The notes: a model not told the origin generated them from the letters alone. Shown: positions 46,101 to 58,683, counted from the stretch's first letter. The stretch is 64,000 nucleotides of DNA from Himantopus leucocephalus (GCA_003993805.1 RSEF01000004.1:70067908-70131907); one strand, 5' to 3'. Made by a program: numbers and translations.

Positions 46101-49100
46101 GGTCTTTGTGAAAAGTAATTCCTCCTGAAAGTTTTCCATCTTTTTCTTCCCTATCCCTGTGTTTCTTCATCGACCAGCAGTTTGTTACAGTTATGGCCAG
46201 AACTGTTGCTTCAGACTCTGATCATAAAAACCTCTAACCTCTGTGAAAGTCTGAAAAAATCAGTCTCTTGCAGGGGTAAGAAGACTAAACATCTCCAAAT
46301 GTACCATTTTATAAGTACAGGTAATTTTGTGCTTTTGGTTTCTTCCATCATACTAGATTGGTTTACTTATCTCAGTAAAGTTGCATGTATATACATCTCC
46401 AGGACTTCTGTTCCTGTTGCACAGATAAAAAGTCCAAGCTTCTAACTGAGAAATGAGAATAGGAGATATTTTGATTGTGTTTATAAATTTTGTAATTTAC
46501 TATTACATTGCATTGTCTTATTTTATATATTTTCTATCCCTGTATTTTTATACTTTTTTATAATTACATTTGTGTAGGAGTGTACTGACAAAACGCTTAA
46601 TGAGGACACAGAAGAAATAAAAACACCACCATGTCCACCAAAAAAATCTTACTACCAAGAGAAGAAAGTCTGTCCCTCTCAGGATTTACTTCCACAGCAG
46701 TTTAATAAGTCTTCACCACTTAGCACAGTGAATGAAAGACTCTTATTTAGTCACTTCAGAAGAAGTGAAGCTGTTATTTGAGTATATATAATATACTTCT
46801 AACCTAGAAACAGTGAACTCTTAGGCTGCAGGTTTGTCCTAGTCAGGTTTTAACATTATTTGGAATAGGAGGATGCTATTTAAAGAACTATCAGGACTCA
46901 ATGAACATTAGGATATATTATTTTTAAATTGATATGTAAGCACAATTTGTTATCGAAAGCAATAGATGTTAGAAATTTTAGTATTATATTGTATGAAATT
47001 TATTTTAAAACACAGGTTATCCTTTGGCTCAATCTGCAATAAGATATTAAGCACCAAAAGAAATAACATTGCTCATGTCAAAATAAGGGTTATAAGACAT
47101 AAAAGATTCTTATTAGTAGAGCCTATAGGCATAGTATTAGCATAGCGCATATTATTGAAGTAAAGGAATGTTTTGAAGAAAAATTGTGACAAAAATGGTA
47201 TTTGCCACATACTTAGATCTCTTCGGTGTTGACTGTGCTGCTTTCAATGACTTATTGCAGAAGGAGTATATTAATATGGCTGAACGGAATACTGTTTAAA
47301 GCCATGGTTTTTGTCATATCTTTTATTATTTCTGGAGAAAACAGGTTTTACATTATCATGTCATTCTGTTTAAGCTGTTTAAAAAAGCAAGAGTGTTGGA
47401 GCAAATCAAAGTTTTAAACTTAATTTTAATGGATTCTAAGGTATTCATTTAAAAAACAAACAGAAAAAAAAGAACAAAAGTGAAGTTTATTTCTGTTGCT
47501 TATGTGAAAAATATTGGGGTATTTCCTTTTCTATATAAACTGAAGGAAGTTATAGTTTCTTAGAAATATTGACTATTTACATAATGCTGCACATCTTTGA
47601 AGCCTGTTGGTCACAAATGGCAGATAGAGGCCTCAACACCTTGAATTCCAGCCCAAACTCACCTCTATAAAACCACGTTGCCTGTCGCTCTAGTTAGAGA
47701 AGGTAAGGCAGAAAGAAGTATTTTGCTATTTACAATAATTTGCCTGCAAAAGTTCACTTCACTGAAGCAAGCAGTAGCACAAGAGACTTAAAGTAATATA
47801 CACTATTACCATGCTAAGATAAAGACTTCAGAGGCCTCCCCTAGCATTCAACATTGCAATATGTCTTTCTCAAAAAAAAAAAAAGAAGTTTGAATGACAG
47901 TCAACTTTGAGCATATGCTGTATGTTGAAGCCCACAGAATTCACTTAAGTTCTCTGAAATACAGTACTTTCCATATGGAGGGGTCGCACGTGACTGTACT
48001 GATAGAGTACTACTTTAGTATGTGCTGTCACCTGCTTCATTTTAATCTGATGCTCTGGTCAAATGATGAGTGAAAAAAGCAAATGGCCATAAAAAGCCCA
48101 ACAAAACAAAACCCAAAACAAAACCAAAAATATCCCATCTGCTATTAGCGCGGAAGAGAAGACAATTCCTGCCTCCAAACTTCTGCAAGTTTTCCCACCT
48201 GGGCTGAGTTAGAACAGATGCATCTTGCCAGGGTATCCTAGGTGATGCTGATATGAATAGCTCCGAGAGAAAATGAAATAGATTAAAAAAGGATGCTTGT
48301 TTATTCTGTGTGTTCTCATTGTTTGAATTAATTCAACATTCTTGCAAATGAAGGAGCACTATCCTTGGATATATAGCAGATTCTATTTGCATTCCTTGCA
48401 CTGCAATCTCATTGACACATACTGGGTATCTGTGTCCGGAATGGGCAAAGTCAGTGACCCATACTCCTTAGTAAATGAAGTTCAAGCTTTCTATTGCATT
48501 CTTAAAAATGAATGTATTTCAGTCCTGACCTTCATCGCCTGTTCTGATCCCAGCCCTGAGCCTCTTCTAACCAGAGACTGCCAGTCGTAAATAATGTGCT
48601 ACATTTTGTAATAGTTCTTCTCTGTGAAAAGAATATCACATAGAAATTGAATGAGATCACTGGCTGTATTTCTACTTGTGGTTGACAGAAACATGGCTCT
48701 CAAATCTGAAAGGTGCTTTACGTGCTTTACACTCAAGACACCCAGGTCAAGCACTAACAGAGCTATTACAAGTACAGATTCTTCAAATAGATATAATGTT
48801 ATTTCAAGTCATGTTAAGAAAATGAGTAATGGAAAAATTAAATAATACAACCTTTGTTAGTATGATTCACAGAGAAAAGGTCAAAAGAAAGTACCTAGGT
48901 AAGCCCTATGTACAATGATGCTTCTCTAGAGTAGTAAGTCTTGAAGAGACCTTCTGTGTTATCTTCATGCCATGTTCTTAAGAAACTGGAATAATATTCT
49001 CTGTTTCCAATGACAACATAAGATGGTTCTGTAGTTTTGTGATCTTTCTCATATTCAATCAAAGGTTTCAGAAGCTCTACTGTTGGGTCATCTCATGAAT

Positions 49101-51626
49101 CATTTCACCTTGATCCAATAACTAGTACAAAACAAGAATATCTGGATTCTTATACACACATATACAAGCATGTGCAAGAACGTGTTTATGTTCATCTATG
49201 TATACGCATTTTATAAAGGTGAAATTCTGAGCTAACAAGAGACACAGACCTGTTCAGCAAATGAGTTTGTATGCTTCCCCACTATCTACTTCTGCTTCAG
49301 ATACACAGATACCTTTTATAAGTTTAATAACTGTACATTTTATTCTATTGAAGACATAGTAAGCATTTAAAAAAATGAGATGAGACTCAAGACATCTGCA
49401 AACTTATTTTTATTTGATAAGAGCTCCTCTGGAAAAGACTCTGCTTTAACATCAGGCTAGTTAGAAGCTTAGGAAATACAAACGCTCTTCAGGTAACATT
49501 CTGACTTTTGTATCCATATTAAAAAAAAAAGCTTCAAATTTTCTGTAACTGTGGACATGATGGAATTTATGGTAAATAAGTAGTCTTACCTTAAGTGTTG
49601 GATCCACTGAATGGTGCAGAGGTGTTTTATTGAAACTAACTGGCTTCTACAAACTGACTGAATAGTTGAAATAATTAGAAAACCAGATAAGTTAATTGTA
49701 TGAGTCATCCAGGTCAGAGTTTGTGTACATTAGGACTAGAGAAGCTTTCATTACTTCTGACTTTATTGTGACCTCAGGTAGGCCTTATGTGAAACACAGG
49801 TGACACAATGGCTTTGAAATAGCTCTCTTCATGGAGCCCAGCTCTGCTCAAGGCAGCTGCTGTTAATCAGCAGCTCTGAAACTGCCTAACTCATTATAAA
49901 AAAGACAATAATAATTTTAAAACCTGACTAGATTCATAATATATAAAAAGTATTGATACCTGGCTCTATTTTAAGTTAGATTTATCTTGCTGGGATATCT
50001 TACCTTCTGTCCAAATATTACTCTGAGCACAAGCAGAGAATCTTCTTTGATGTCACAAGCTCTGGTTTATAAAAACTTCAATACATAAGAACTACAGGCA
50101 TCTATGCAGTCTTTTTTTTTTTTTCTACTTTCTTTAAAATGAATGTGATTATCTTTCAAGAAACCCAAATTAACCAGAATTGGAGAGTGCAGTAAGAAAC
50201 CTGCTGAGTAAAGAGGAGTTTATTATTTATAATACTGAATTAAATATAAAAGAGAGCCCCAGCTGTGTTGTATCAAGCTTAATGTGAGACTGCAGCTGAT
50301 AGGGATTCCCTAATTTACAGCTAGTGACTAGTCCTTCAGCCTTTCCGCTGCATTCTAGGTGGAATATATTAGAATGTGGAACTGTAATTTCATTATCCAA
50401 GATTCTCAAATGCAGCCAAAATTGAGGAATACATGGTACACAGTGAGAATTTTTATTAACCTGTGTTCAAACCTGATTAAAATTTCCTGATATTTCAGCA
50501 GTCTTGCTTCCAAACATTAGGGACATAAGATTACAGGAATCAACTTGTCTAAGTAAAATAATACCACCATAGAGCAAAAGTACAAAAATAATCTCCTGCC
50601 TCTCCTTGATATCAACAACTGTATTTGGAGTCTTAAATATTTTCAAATCCCTTGTTATGTGTTTTATATTTCAAGACTTATCGTGACATCAACAGATTTA
50701 AATTTAGACTATGCTTTAAAAGATACCAATTTTAAGCCTACATCAGAAAACGCATATAATAGAAAAAGGAGTTAAAACTACTTATAAGGTACTTTTGTTT
50801 AAAAGAAAATGAAAAAATCCTTAATGGAAGGATAAAAAAAATGTCCTTTCCAGTGGTAGGTTATTCATCTTATACAATACATAAATTAAGTCAATAAATG
50901 TTGAAGCAGTATATGAAACTTATCACCAAGACATGCTGCTTAATATCAACTTCTAATGCAGGCTAAACACATATGTGCTGGCAAACCTGCATTTCTAATT
51001 CTCCTGTTTATAAATCACTGTCTGTCCTACAGCCACTGTGGTATCAGGAGACATGCTTTCTATCAAACCTATGAAATGCAATCCAGTTTTGCCTTCTCAA
51101 GACTTTGTGGAGCACGTTTCCTCCTCCTAGATTTTAAATCATCTTCCTCCACTGCCATAATAGCTTGCAAAACTTTGAGGGAAAGAAAAGATGGGTTAAC
51201 TTCATGTTTACATGATATAAATACACACACACTTGTATAGTGTATTATAGCTGTAGGCACAAACAAGTGATTATAAAGGCATGTTTATAACCAATTACTC
51301 TAGACCAGACCCTTTTGTTCTCCCTTCTCTCCATTTTCTAATTTTTACTCTTCCCCCAAACACCTTGACCCCCTTCCTTTCTCTGCTCTTATCTCCGTAC
51401 AAGGACAAAGCCCAACCATAATTACATTTTTCACCAGTGGCTTTGCTACATTTGTGCCAAGATTTGGTATTTCTGGTACTGTTCTCTAGGTAATATCAGC
51501 CCTACACAGTATGACTTATTGGTATTACTTATATGGTTATCTTGATAATACTGATTAGTATTACTGATACACTTACTTAGGTACTGTTGGCAACACAAGG
51601 TTGTACTCCCCAAAAGGTCCTCAATG
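43162..51626. other. Long non-coding stretch, nothing firm
   Basis: A+T-rich. Holds a 14-C run with an N at its left edge (44302-44316), A-rich low-complexity sequence at 48096-48131, a 12-A run near 47873 and a T-run near 50111-50124. A 104-codon minus-strand frame at 44791-44477 is commented on separately but is not called as a gene. Confidence 0.5.
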
Positions 51627-51712
51627 CTCCCCTCTGATTATCTGCGAAGACTGGCCGTTTCTCACACAACTCCCCCTTAACAGTCTGTGAAAGCTGGTCA
51701 TTCCTCACAGCA
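51627..51712 (+). repeat. Two-unit 43-bp imperfect tandem repeat
   Basis: Unit one (51627-51669) and unit two (51670-51712) are both 43 bp and share the frame CTCCCC...TCTGYGAA-CTGG-C-TT-CTCACA. Divergence between units is roughly one in four, so the duplication is old. It is not linked to an N and is therefore real. Confidence 0.7.
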
Positions 51713-54700
51713 CTATCTGTAACTTTTGTCAGCTTCTCACTTTGTTATTTGTTATGTCCAGCAATTTCTGCTTGGTAGTTTCTCATTTTCTGTTCAGTAA
51801 ACCTCAGGCCAGGGTCCCCTGCTTGCATACTTTAACAATGTCCTCCCATGAAGATGAAAAATTAGCAAGCCAAAGAACTGCCTGTGGTTATCCGAGCTCC
51901 CTTAGAAATTTTCCAAAGAGCAATTAAGTCCAGTATTCTACTAAATTTAGCTTTAGGTAACAACATTCCACTTAGGTAATAATGTTTTGTACATGCTTTT
52001 TTTTCCTCTCCTCAAAAGAAGGGAAAAACCTTACCTCTTCTCCTCTCAGTTCCTACTGTTATCGCACCTACCGGTAGAAAGCCTGACCTCAAGAAATTCC
52101 CCAGCCCCTTCATCTTTTCAGCTGTCTGATGCACAATCTCTCTATTAGCGAGTGGAGGGAAGTGATTGGAGGCTTCTTCACTGGAGCGTATATTTTAACT
52201 TTCGCACCGTATGTTTGACTTTGTGTGAAGGCGCTTTGTGCGATGGCTTTCTTCAGTCATGACTCAAGATGGGGACATCTCTTTAAAACGTGCAATAGTT
52301 CATTGTTCCCAGGCGCAGGAAGGGAGCAAGGTCAGCCCCCCAAATTCCAGGTGAGCAGGGACAGTCCCTCCTTCCACTGCCTATTCGCCACTATTAAGTA
52401 GAAGTGATTCAACTAACCTTAAATACAACTGCTGGGTCCTTCTCCCCTCATGACACGCCAGCTAATGGCAAATTGCAAGTGTTCATAATTCCCCAAGATA
52501 AAGCCAAATGATAACAAGTAAGGACAGCTTCAGAGAACACGGGGGAAGATGAATATGGGGAAACAATAAATAGAAAAAATGCAGGAAAAGAAAAGGAGTG
52601 GAGGAGTAAATCCAACCAGATACTAAAAATATATGAAACAAACAAACAAACAAACAAACAAGAAACCCAAAAAACTAGAGTAGAGGAGAAAAAGCCCAAA
52701 AACCTTTCCAGAAAGAAAAGAGGAAGAGAAAGCTCATAATATGGGAAATTAAAAGAAATTCTTGCCAAAACATGGCAAAAATACACAGAGTGATGGTTGA
52801 TCAATAAAGAAGGAAGGTTCTTGAGGGAAATTATTTTAGGTGAACAAACAAGCAGAAAGACCTATTTCTGTGGAGGAGAGATTATAATTGTCCTGTTAAT
52901 CATAAAGATTTCAATTATGTCTCTTAAAATCTTAATGAAAAATATAGCAGGAAATGAAGCCCTAATTAAGGGATGGAGGGTTGCTTTAACTTGCCAGGGC
53001 ATATAAGCTTTCCTCTGTACTGAGAGGGTGCTCAGCAATATTTAAATCTGGATTGTAAATTTAGTTGCTTGTGGAGAATTTTGAAACTGAACGTTCATTA
53101 CCCAAGTTTTAAAAATTCTTTAAAACATTTTAGACAACTGAATCTCAAAAATCTTTTTTTCAGGTGAGTCTACCAACCCTTTCCAAACTTTCCAGTCAAG
53201 TCTGAAGTTAGGTGATATGATAAAGATCACAATAATAATAGTCATGCTTAAGCAATTCTGTTTCTTATCGGCAAAAGGAGATTTGTCAGACCAAATAGCT
53301 CTAAAAATAAAAAATAAAATATTAAGCTTGATTAGGCCTGAGGTGTTTAAAATAAATTATTAATATTTAGTTTGAAGGACATGTTGGTTAATTCCATACA
53401 AAATGTAACAGCAAAAGTTATTTATCTTACTTTTATGTAAATTTTGGTTTGCAAGAGAGGGATTTTTTTTTTCAAATTGGAAAATCAGGAATGTTTTGAA
53501 TTTCTGCCTTAGGTCAGCTAACCTCTTTTCAGCCTTGAAAGATCTCTTCTTCACTGCTACAGTTGCTGACTCTTTATGGACAAAACACCTAAAAGCAACA
53601 TCCAGTTTGAACAGTTAGTTCTTGTAATAGATATATCTAATGCAGCCAGAAGGGATAAAGTCTGGTAGATGGGACTATTTGCTCTTGTATGAGTCAGAGC
53701 TCAATTTTGCAAACTTAGGAACTGGTCTGCTTTAGTCCTACAAGTGGTGTAGTTCCACAATTGTTTTCTTTACAAGAGATCTCATGTACCTTGGGATGTG
53801 CGCTGGAGGCAAGGATGTGTGGATGGATGAGGCTGAACAAGCTTGCAGCAGTACCTTTGGAGCCTCGTTCAAAATTCGGATGCACGCCCCAGACTGAAAC
53901 TGCAGATCGAGCCTGCTGAACCACGGTCATAACAGCAAAATAGTAGGCTATAGGTGGGCATCAAAATTAATTTCCGTCTCCCTTCCCATCAACACCTTAT
54001 GTGTGAAAAGGGAGATAAGCCAAAGAGGGACTTTTTATCCTGTGCCATTTAAAAGATTTATTTAAAGAGGTGTGCAGGCCTGAGATGGATTTTGGCCAAA
54101 TCACTGCACAGCTCATCTGAGCTGCCTCCCAGGGTGCTCGGCTGGAGGTATTCGCACTTTCACATGTAGTGTATTTGTTGACTAGAGAGCTAAATCATTA
54201 ACAATATGTGTTTAAAATCTTACTTGAAAACTAAGAATCAATATGTAACCAGTCTGTGATTTGAATTATAAACTATACAAATATCATATAATATTTATAT
54301 TATAAATATATTCTTTAAAAAGCACTTTGGGAGTGTATACACAGCCTTATACCATTGGAAAGGAAACTGTATTTAAATGGCAAGATATCAGAGAAAATAG
54401 GACAAGACTTAATTAGATGTGACCCACTACTCTCAATATCTCTGGAATGATGGGGAAAATTGTTTTATTGGAATACCTATTATCATCCTAGAAAACACTA
54501 TGAACTTTTTCACAATTATTAGGTAGCCAGAAGTTTGATAATGAAATCTGAATATTTAAGACAGACACAACAGAGCTTTAGCGGCTCCTAGAATTGCTTG
54601 AATTTTCAAATGACTAAGTAAAAGGAAATACAGCAGTTTATAAAATGTTAAATTTTTTACATATCTCATGAATATTATTTATAATAATAAAATCAATAGG

Positions 54701-54999
54701 CCAATTTTAGAATGAGGAAAGTGAAGGGATAAAGAAAGAATTCCAGCTGTGTTTGCACTACATGATTAAGGGTAATAAAGCAATGTGGACATGTTTTACT
54801 GAGAAGTCATATTTTATTTATATCTATTCTCTTTTGCTTTAATAAACCATGATTTAAACACACGCATGAACACATACACCTTTATTTATATTTAAACCTA
54901 GCTTCCAGCCTAATTTCTCTGTCAGGGGTGCCAAATGAAATCCAAGAGCCATTCTGAAGAGTTAAAACACAACTGGAGGTAGAGACGTTCTTCCAGCTT
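51713..54999. other. Non-coding stretch
   Basis: Includes an (AAAC)6.5 microsatellite at 52636-52661, a patch with several CpGs at about 52140-52330 that could be regulatory, and an A+T palindrome at 54291-54309 (9-bp arms). No gene seen. Confidence 0.5.
52636..52661 (+). repeat. (AAAC)n microsatellite
   Basis: Six and a half perfect AAAC units. Confidence 0.95.
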
Positions 55000-55010
55000 A
55001 AACCCGAACT

Positions 55011-55024
55011 CCTCCAGGTGGCAG
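55011..55024 (+). promoter_or_regulatory. CTCF-like core motif
   Basis: CCTCCAGGTGGCAG agrees with the CTCF core CCASYAGRKGGCRS at 13 of 14 positions (T for A at position 3). It lies 215 bp from the DR5 element and about 310 bp from the CpG island. A motif alone does not prove binding. Confidence 0.35.
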
Positions 55025-55225
55025 CGAATCGCAGGCATCGCGGCTCCTCCGGGCATCATTGAAAACCTAGTCACAAATATATGGGTCATGTGCGAGAGCG
55101 CACAAAAACAACAGGTTTTTTGGCTTGGCAGACAGCCTGCTTGCCTGCCTGCCTACCGAGCAAAGGAAGTTTAACATTCAAGGAGGGCGAGTCTTTAAGG
55201 CTGGGAATCTGTAATGAAATTTTGA

Positions 55226-55242
55226 TGACCTGGCAGTGACCC
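55226..55242 (-). promoter_or_regulatory. DR5 retinoic-acid-response-type element
   Basis: The minus strand reads GGGTCA-CTGCC-AGGTCA: two RGKTCA half-sites in direct repeat with 5-bp spacing, the preferred RAR/RXR arrangement. It is followed at once by homeodomain-type words (TTTATTG, CAATTAAA). It lies about 100 bp from the CpG island. Confidence 0.45.
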
Positions 55243-55317
55243 CATTTTTATTGCACCAATTAAAAAAAATATTTAAAAAAAAATCTTCTAAGGGCTTTTT
55301 GAAGCCTCTCGAACTGA

Positions 55318-55562
55318 AACGGAGGCAAGCGCGCATTATCTTCTGCTGAAGAGTAAGAGGGGTACCGGAGCCTGTCGGCGCGGCGGCAGCCCGCATCGGC
55401 ATTGCAGCCGCATCGCAGCCCCAGCGGTGCTGGCAGCCCTGGCCCCGCAGCTGGTTGCCCAGCCTGCCAAGCAGCCAGCAGCTGCCGCCGCCGCTGATGC
55501 TGGAGAAAATGTTTTCTACAGCTGAGCAGCTGGGGCCCGCCGCTGCCACGCAAAGGCTTGAA
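55318..55562. promoter_or_regulatory. Orphan CpG island
   Basis: Hand count over 55321-55560 gives about 67 % G+C and about 19 CpGs, an observed/expected ratio near 0.7. That meets the usual island limits, whereas the rest of the window is strongly A+T-rich and CpG-poor. A minus-strand frame of 138 codons (55594-55178) crosses it, but its Ala/Gly/Cys-rich stretch simply mirrors the G+C bias and no family is recognised. No splice or transcript evidence was found. It could be a promoter for an unannotated (non-coding) transcript, a first exon of a distant gene, or a developmental enhancer island. Confidence 0.6.
55448..55532. promoter_or_regulatory. Cluster of four CAGCTG E-boxes
   Basis: CAGCTG occurs at 55448-55453, 55479-55484, 55519-55524 and 55527-55532, four in 85 bp inside the CpG island. 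This E-box variant is favoured by ASCL- and MYOD-type bHLH factors. G+C bias with CAG/CTG-rich sequence explains part of the clustering. Confidence 0.4.
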
Positions 55563-56500
55563 ATAATACTTTGAAATGGGGAGGGACGTGGCACTGGGAA
55601 TCAAGCATTAAAAATTTCTGTTACAAAACACAACAAAAATGTTTAATCAAAGGCAAACGGCCTTGAAAACACTAAGTGGTGATTTGTTTGAAATAATAGA
55701 AGTTAGGAAAAATGAAGCTCATCAAGCATTTTCTTTAGCTATTTGCAGCAGTAAAGGTTGGGAGGGGGGGCTGCTTAGTTCAATCCCTAATTTGTTTGGC
55801 CGTAATGTGCCAATAAACAACGGGCATCTAAAAAATACTAAGTCTTACCTAGCCTTTCAGTGATAAATAGAAGCGACTTCTATGATGCCGTTATAAGACC
55901 CCCAAAAACATCTAAAGAAATTCACAGCTAAACAAAGGTTTTGCGGAAGTACCCTCAGCGTTTGGTCTTAGGCCCAAATTTGAGTGCCCGAAGGAATATT
56001 CTGAGTCCCAAAAATATAACACTTCCACCAACTCAAAGTTTAAAACCATCCCCCCAAATGGCTCTTTATTAGGCTCTTAAACATGGATTTAAGAATTGAA
56101 CTCTAGACTTATTTTTACAGGCTTTCCGCTTTTGGCTTGGAGGTGCAGCTGCACTCAGGAAATGAGGATGTAAAAATAGCATCTTCTTAGTCAAGGATTT
56201 GGCCCATGTAAGTAGGTATCTCTTCCAGCTCGTAACTGTGTATTTCATTGATTAAAAAAAAAAAGTCACACAAAAAGCTTCCCATTTATTTCTATCGCAC
56301 ATATTTCAGGACAAACGTGCTAAAAGAAGACACTCTGGTTTCTATTCTCCTTGAATACATGTTAACTTAGAGCTATCCAAGGTATTACCCCCAGACATGC
56401 TGGAGAGTACATTTTTATTTGTCTGGTTGGTTTTGGGGTTGTTGGTATTTTTTGCAACAAAGCTATGCACTGACAGCTGTGTTCCTTAGGAGCGATGAAG

Positions 56501-56510
56501 CTGTCAATCA
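56501..56510 (-). promoter_or_regulatory. PBX-MEIS/PREP composite site
   Basis: The minus strand reads TGATTGACAG, the exact consensus decamer for PBX with MEIS/PREP partners. Chance of one in 64 kb on either strand is roughly one in eight. Confidence 0.4.
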
Positions 56511-56680
56511 TGAGAGCGAAGCCCATAAGAGCAGAAGACGGCTTGCTCACCAGCAGCACCCGGGCTTGGGAACTTATTACCGGTGGAGATTAGGATGACC
56601 ACAAATCTCCCTGGCTTCAGAGCAAAGTGAAAAACTCACTTCCTTGGCTTAGCTCTCCCTCTTTCACATCTCCAAATGAA

Positions 56681-56771
56681 GGTGCAAGAAAGCAAGAGGA
56701 GAGAAAAGAGACAAAAGGAAAAGAAAGACTGAGAGAAGAAAGCAAAGGAAGAGATGGGGGGAAGGCAGAGA
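56681..56771 (+). repeat. Polypurine tract
   Basis: About 90 bases almost entirely A and G with only a few interruptions. No simple repeat unit. Such tracts can form triplex DNA. Confidence 0.75.
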
Positions 56772-56810
56772 ATACCCCACTGCTCCTTAAAAGTATCATC
56801 ACTGAGAGGT

Positions 56811-58520
56811 AAAGAACATGAAATATTACACAGAAACCGTTATCAGCTATGAGGTTTAAAACATGTTGTAGAACATTAGAAGGTGTTCAGAAATTGTAAT
56901 TTTAGGCAAACTAGGAAATCTAAACAGATTCCTGCACTTTGTTTTTAAGTGTGATATGACAAAAGATTCATGGGCTTCAGGACCAGAAGTGACTGTTATA
57001 CCCATTTAGTTTGTCTGTGGTTTAAAACAGATGCGTATCATCTGACAGGTCCTTCATCGGGTCCATTATTTTAATTTGATTGGTAGTGTGGCCTTTAGGA
57101 AGACCGTGCAGAATGCATCTCGCACGGCAACTAGGTATGTGCAATTAGGTACACTCTCATCTTATGAGTGCTGGTGGCCTGGACCACTGTTTGTAATCTA
57201 GAGGGTGTACTTCTGTTTGCGTGGTCTGAATTTGGCTCCCCATTGGTTTTCATTGGTTATGTGTAGCCCAACATCTCTTATGTTCTGAGTAGCTCCACAG
57301 ACTTAAGTCAAGGACTGTAGCTTATTAAAGGGGAGGTATTTGGGTTTTTTAAAACGTTCAATGTATTTCAAATTCTCCCTCCCCTCAAGTGTGTGAAGTA
57401 ATTATCAAATTGGTATATGTGCAGAAAAACAGTACGACTAAGATTTATGAGTCAACCTTAGTTCTTCTATTTTCTAATTATTGGATATTACACTTTACTC
57501 CATTAATGCTCTGTTAATGAGTGATTTTTCTGGATGTAAGATATGATACAATAATTAACTAGGTCTTGGAAGTCTCCATCACTTGGAGTTCCTTGGTGTT
57601 ACACAGATAAAATGATAGTGTCTTCCGACTTCTCTCCTTGACATACTCCGATTAACATAATGATAGAATAGCCAATGAAAACGTTACTGCCTTGTTACAT
57701 CATTTTTTTAAACTGGCACTTAACTTAGTGGGTGTTGGGGGAGGGCAGGGAGGGTTCAGCTACAAGAAAAATTAGTACTCATAATCTAGAACACAACTGC
57801 ATCTTCACTGAGCTGTACAATTTCATGTGGAATGGTTTGATCAATCACTATTTTTTTTTGCCATGATCTAAAAGCTGGCTTTTCTTTGAAAACACGAATT
57901 TAAATTGAAAGTCTTACATTTTCAATTGTTTACTTCACTGGTGGAAGTGACAGTATGCCTCTCACTGACTTTTATGAAGATGATTAAATGTTTAATAATT
58001 TAATATACACAGCCATGAAATTAAACTCAGTTAATTTAATATTTTGTTTTAATAATGTATTTAATTTGAATATTTGCACATGCTGGAGATAAGAGGTCTT
58101 GTTTTAGTGATAAGCAGATGTAGATACATATGTATAGAAATCTATTTTTAAGGCTGGGACTGAAGTCTCTGACAGGATAAAAGCTTTTTCCTAAGGGACT
58201 GCAGTATTGAGAATGATTCTGCACATGTCAAACAGCAATCCCAGAAGTGACTCTTTTTATTCTGTCAAGTAGACTGTAGCACAGAAATTTACAGTATGCT
58301 GGATTGGTCAATCATGAAGACTAAGTACAAATTGGATTTAGATCACATCAGTTGATGTCGGTTTACTTTCAGAAAGCAAGGCATCAAATAGGAAGAGTGA
58401 TTCCAGAGCTCCTGCCATTCCTGCTTCAGCTGGGTTACTTTTTTCAAGTCAGGCTCAGCTGGTCCTCCTCCTCTTGCAGGAACATCAGTAGAAGGGTCTA
58501 ACATGATATTTTAGTTATTA
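56811..58520. other. Non-coding stretch, nothing recognised
   Basis: A+T-rich with a short G-rich patch near 57731-57752. No gene or named repeat. Confidence 0.5.
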
Positions 58521-58683
58521 ATCATAGAATGGTTTAGGTTGGAAGGGACCTTAAAGGTCACCCAGTTCCAACCCCCCCTGCCATGGGCAGGGACACCTCC
58601 TACCAGCCCAGGTTGCTCCAAGCCCCATCCAGCCTGGCCTTGAACACCTCCAGGGATGGGGCAGCCACAGCTTCTCTGGGCAA
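58521..58683 (-). mobile_element. CR1 LINE, 3' end, best preserved copy
   Basis: 163 bp of a 5'-truncated CR1 on the minus strand. On the plus strand it begins ATCATAGAATGGTTTAGGTT, runs through GGAAGGGACCTTAAAGGTCA, CTGCCATGGGCAGGGACACC and GGCCTTGAACACCTCCAGGG, and stops at CTTCTCTGGGCAA. Very few differences from the usual bird CR1 end make this the youngest repeat of the window. Confidence 0.97.

Larger units (their letters stand above)
55563..56810. promoter_or_regulatory. Non-coding flank of the CpG island, possible enhancer
   Basis: Low-CpG sequence with forkhead-type (ATAAACAAC near 55812) and other homeodomain-type words, a perfect PBX-MEIS decamer at 56501-56510 and a long purine tract at 56681-56771. 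There is no recognisable repeat in about 1.2 kb, which is compatible with selective constraint but does not prove it. Confidence 0.3.

Noticed and set aside
54291..54309. A+T palindrome with 9-bp arms as a possible cruciform or scaffold site
   Set aside because: Such palindromes are frequent by chance in DNA this rich in A and T.
55178..55594. 138-codon minus-strand frame across the CpG island
   Set aside because: Long stop-free stretches are expected where G+C is high. The Ala/Gly/Cys-rich content mirrors base composition and no family is recognised.
57180..57330. Possible additional ancient SINE (TTGGCTCCCCATTGG-like words)
   Set aside because: Only isolated words agree, with no ordered blocks.
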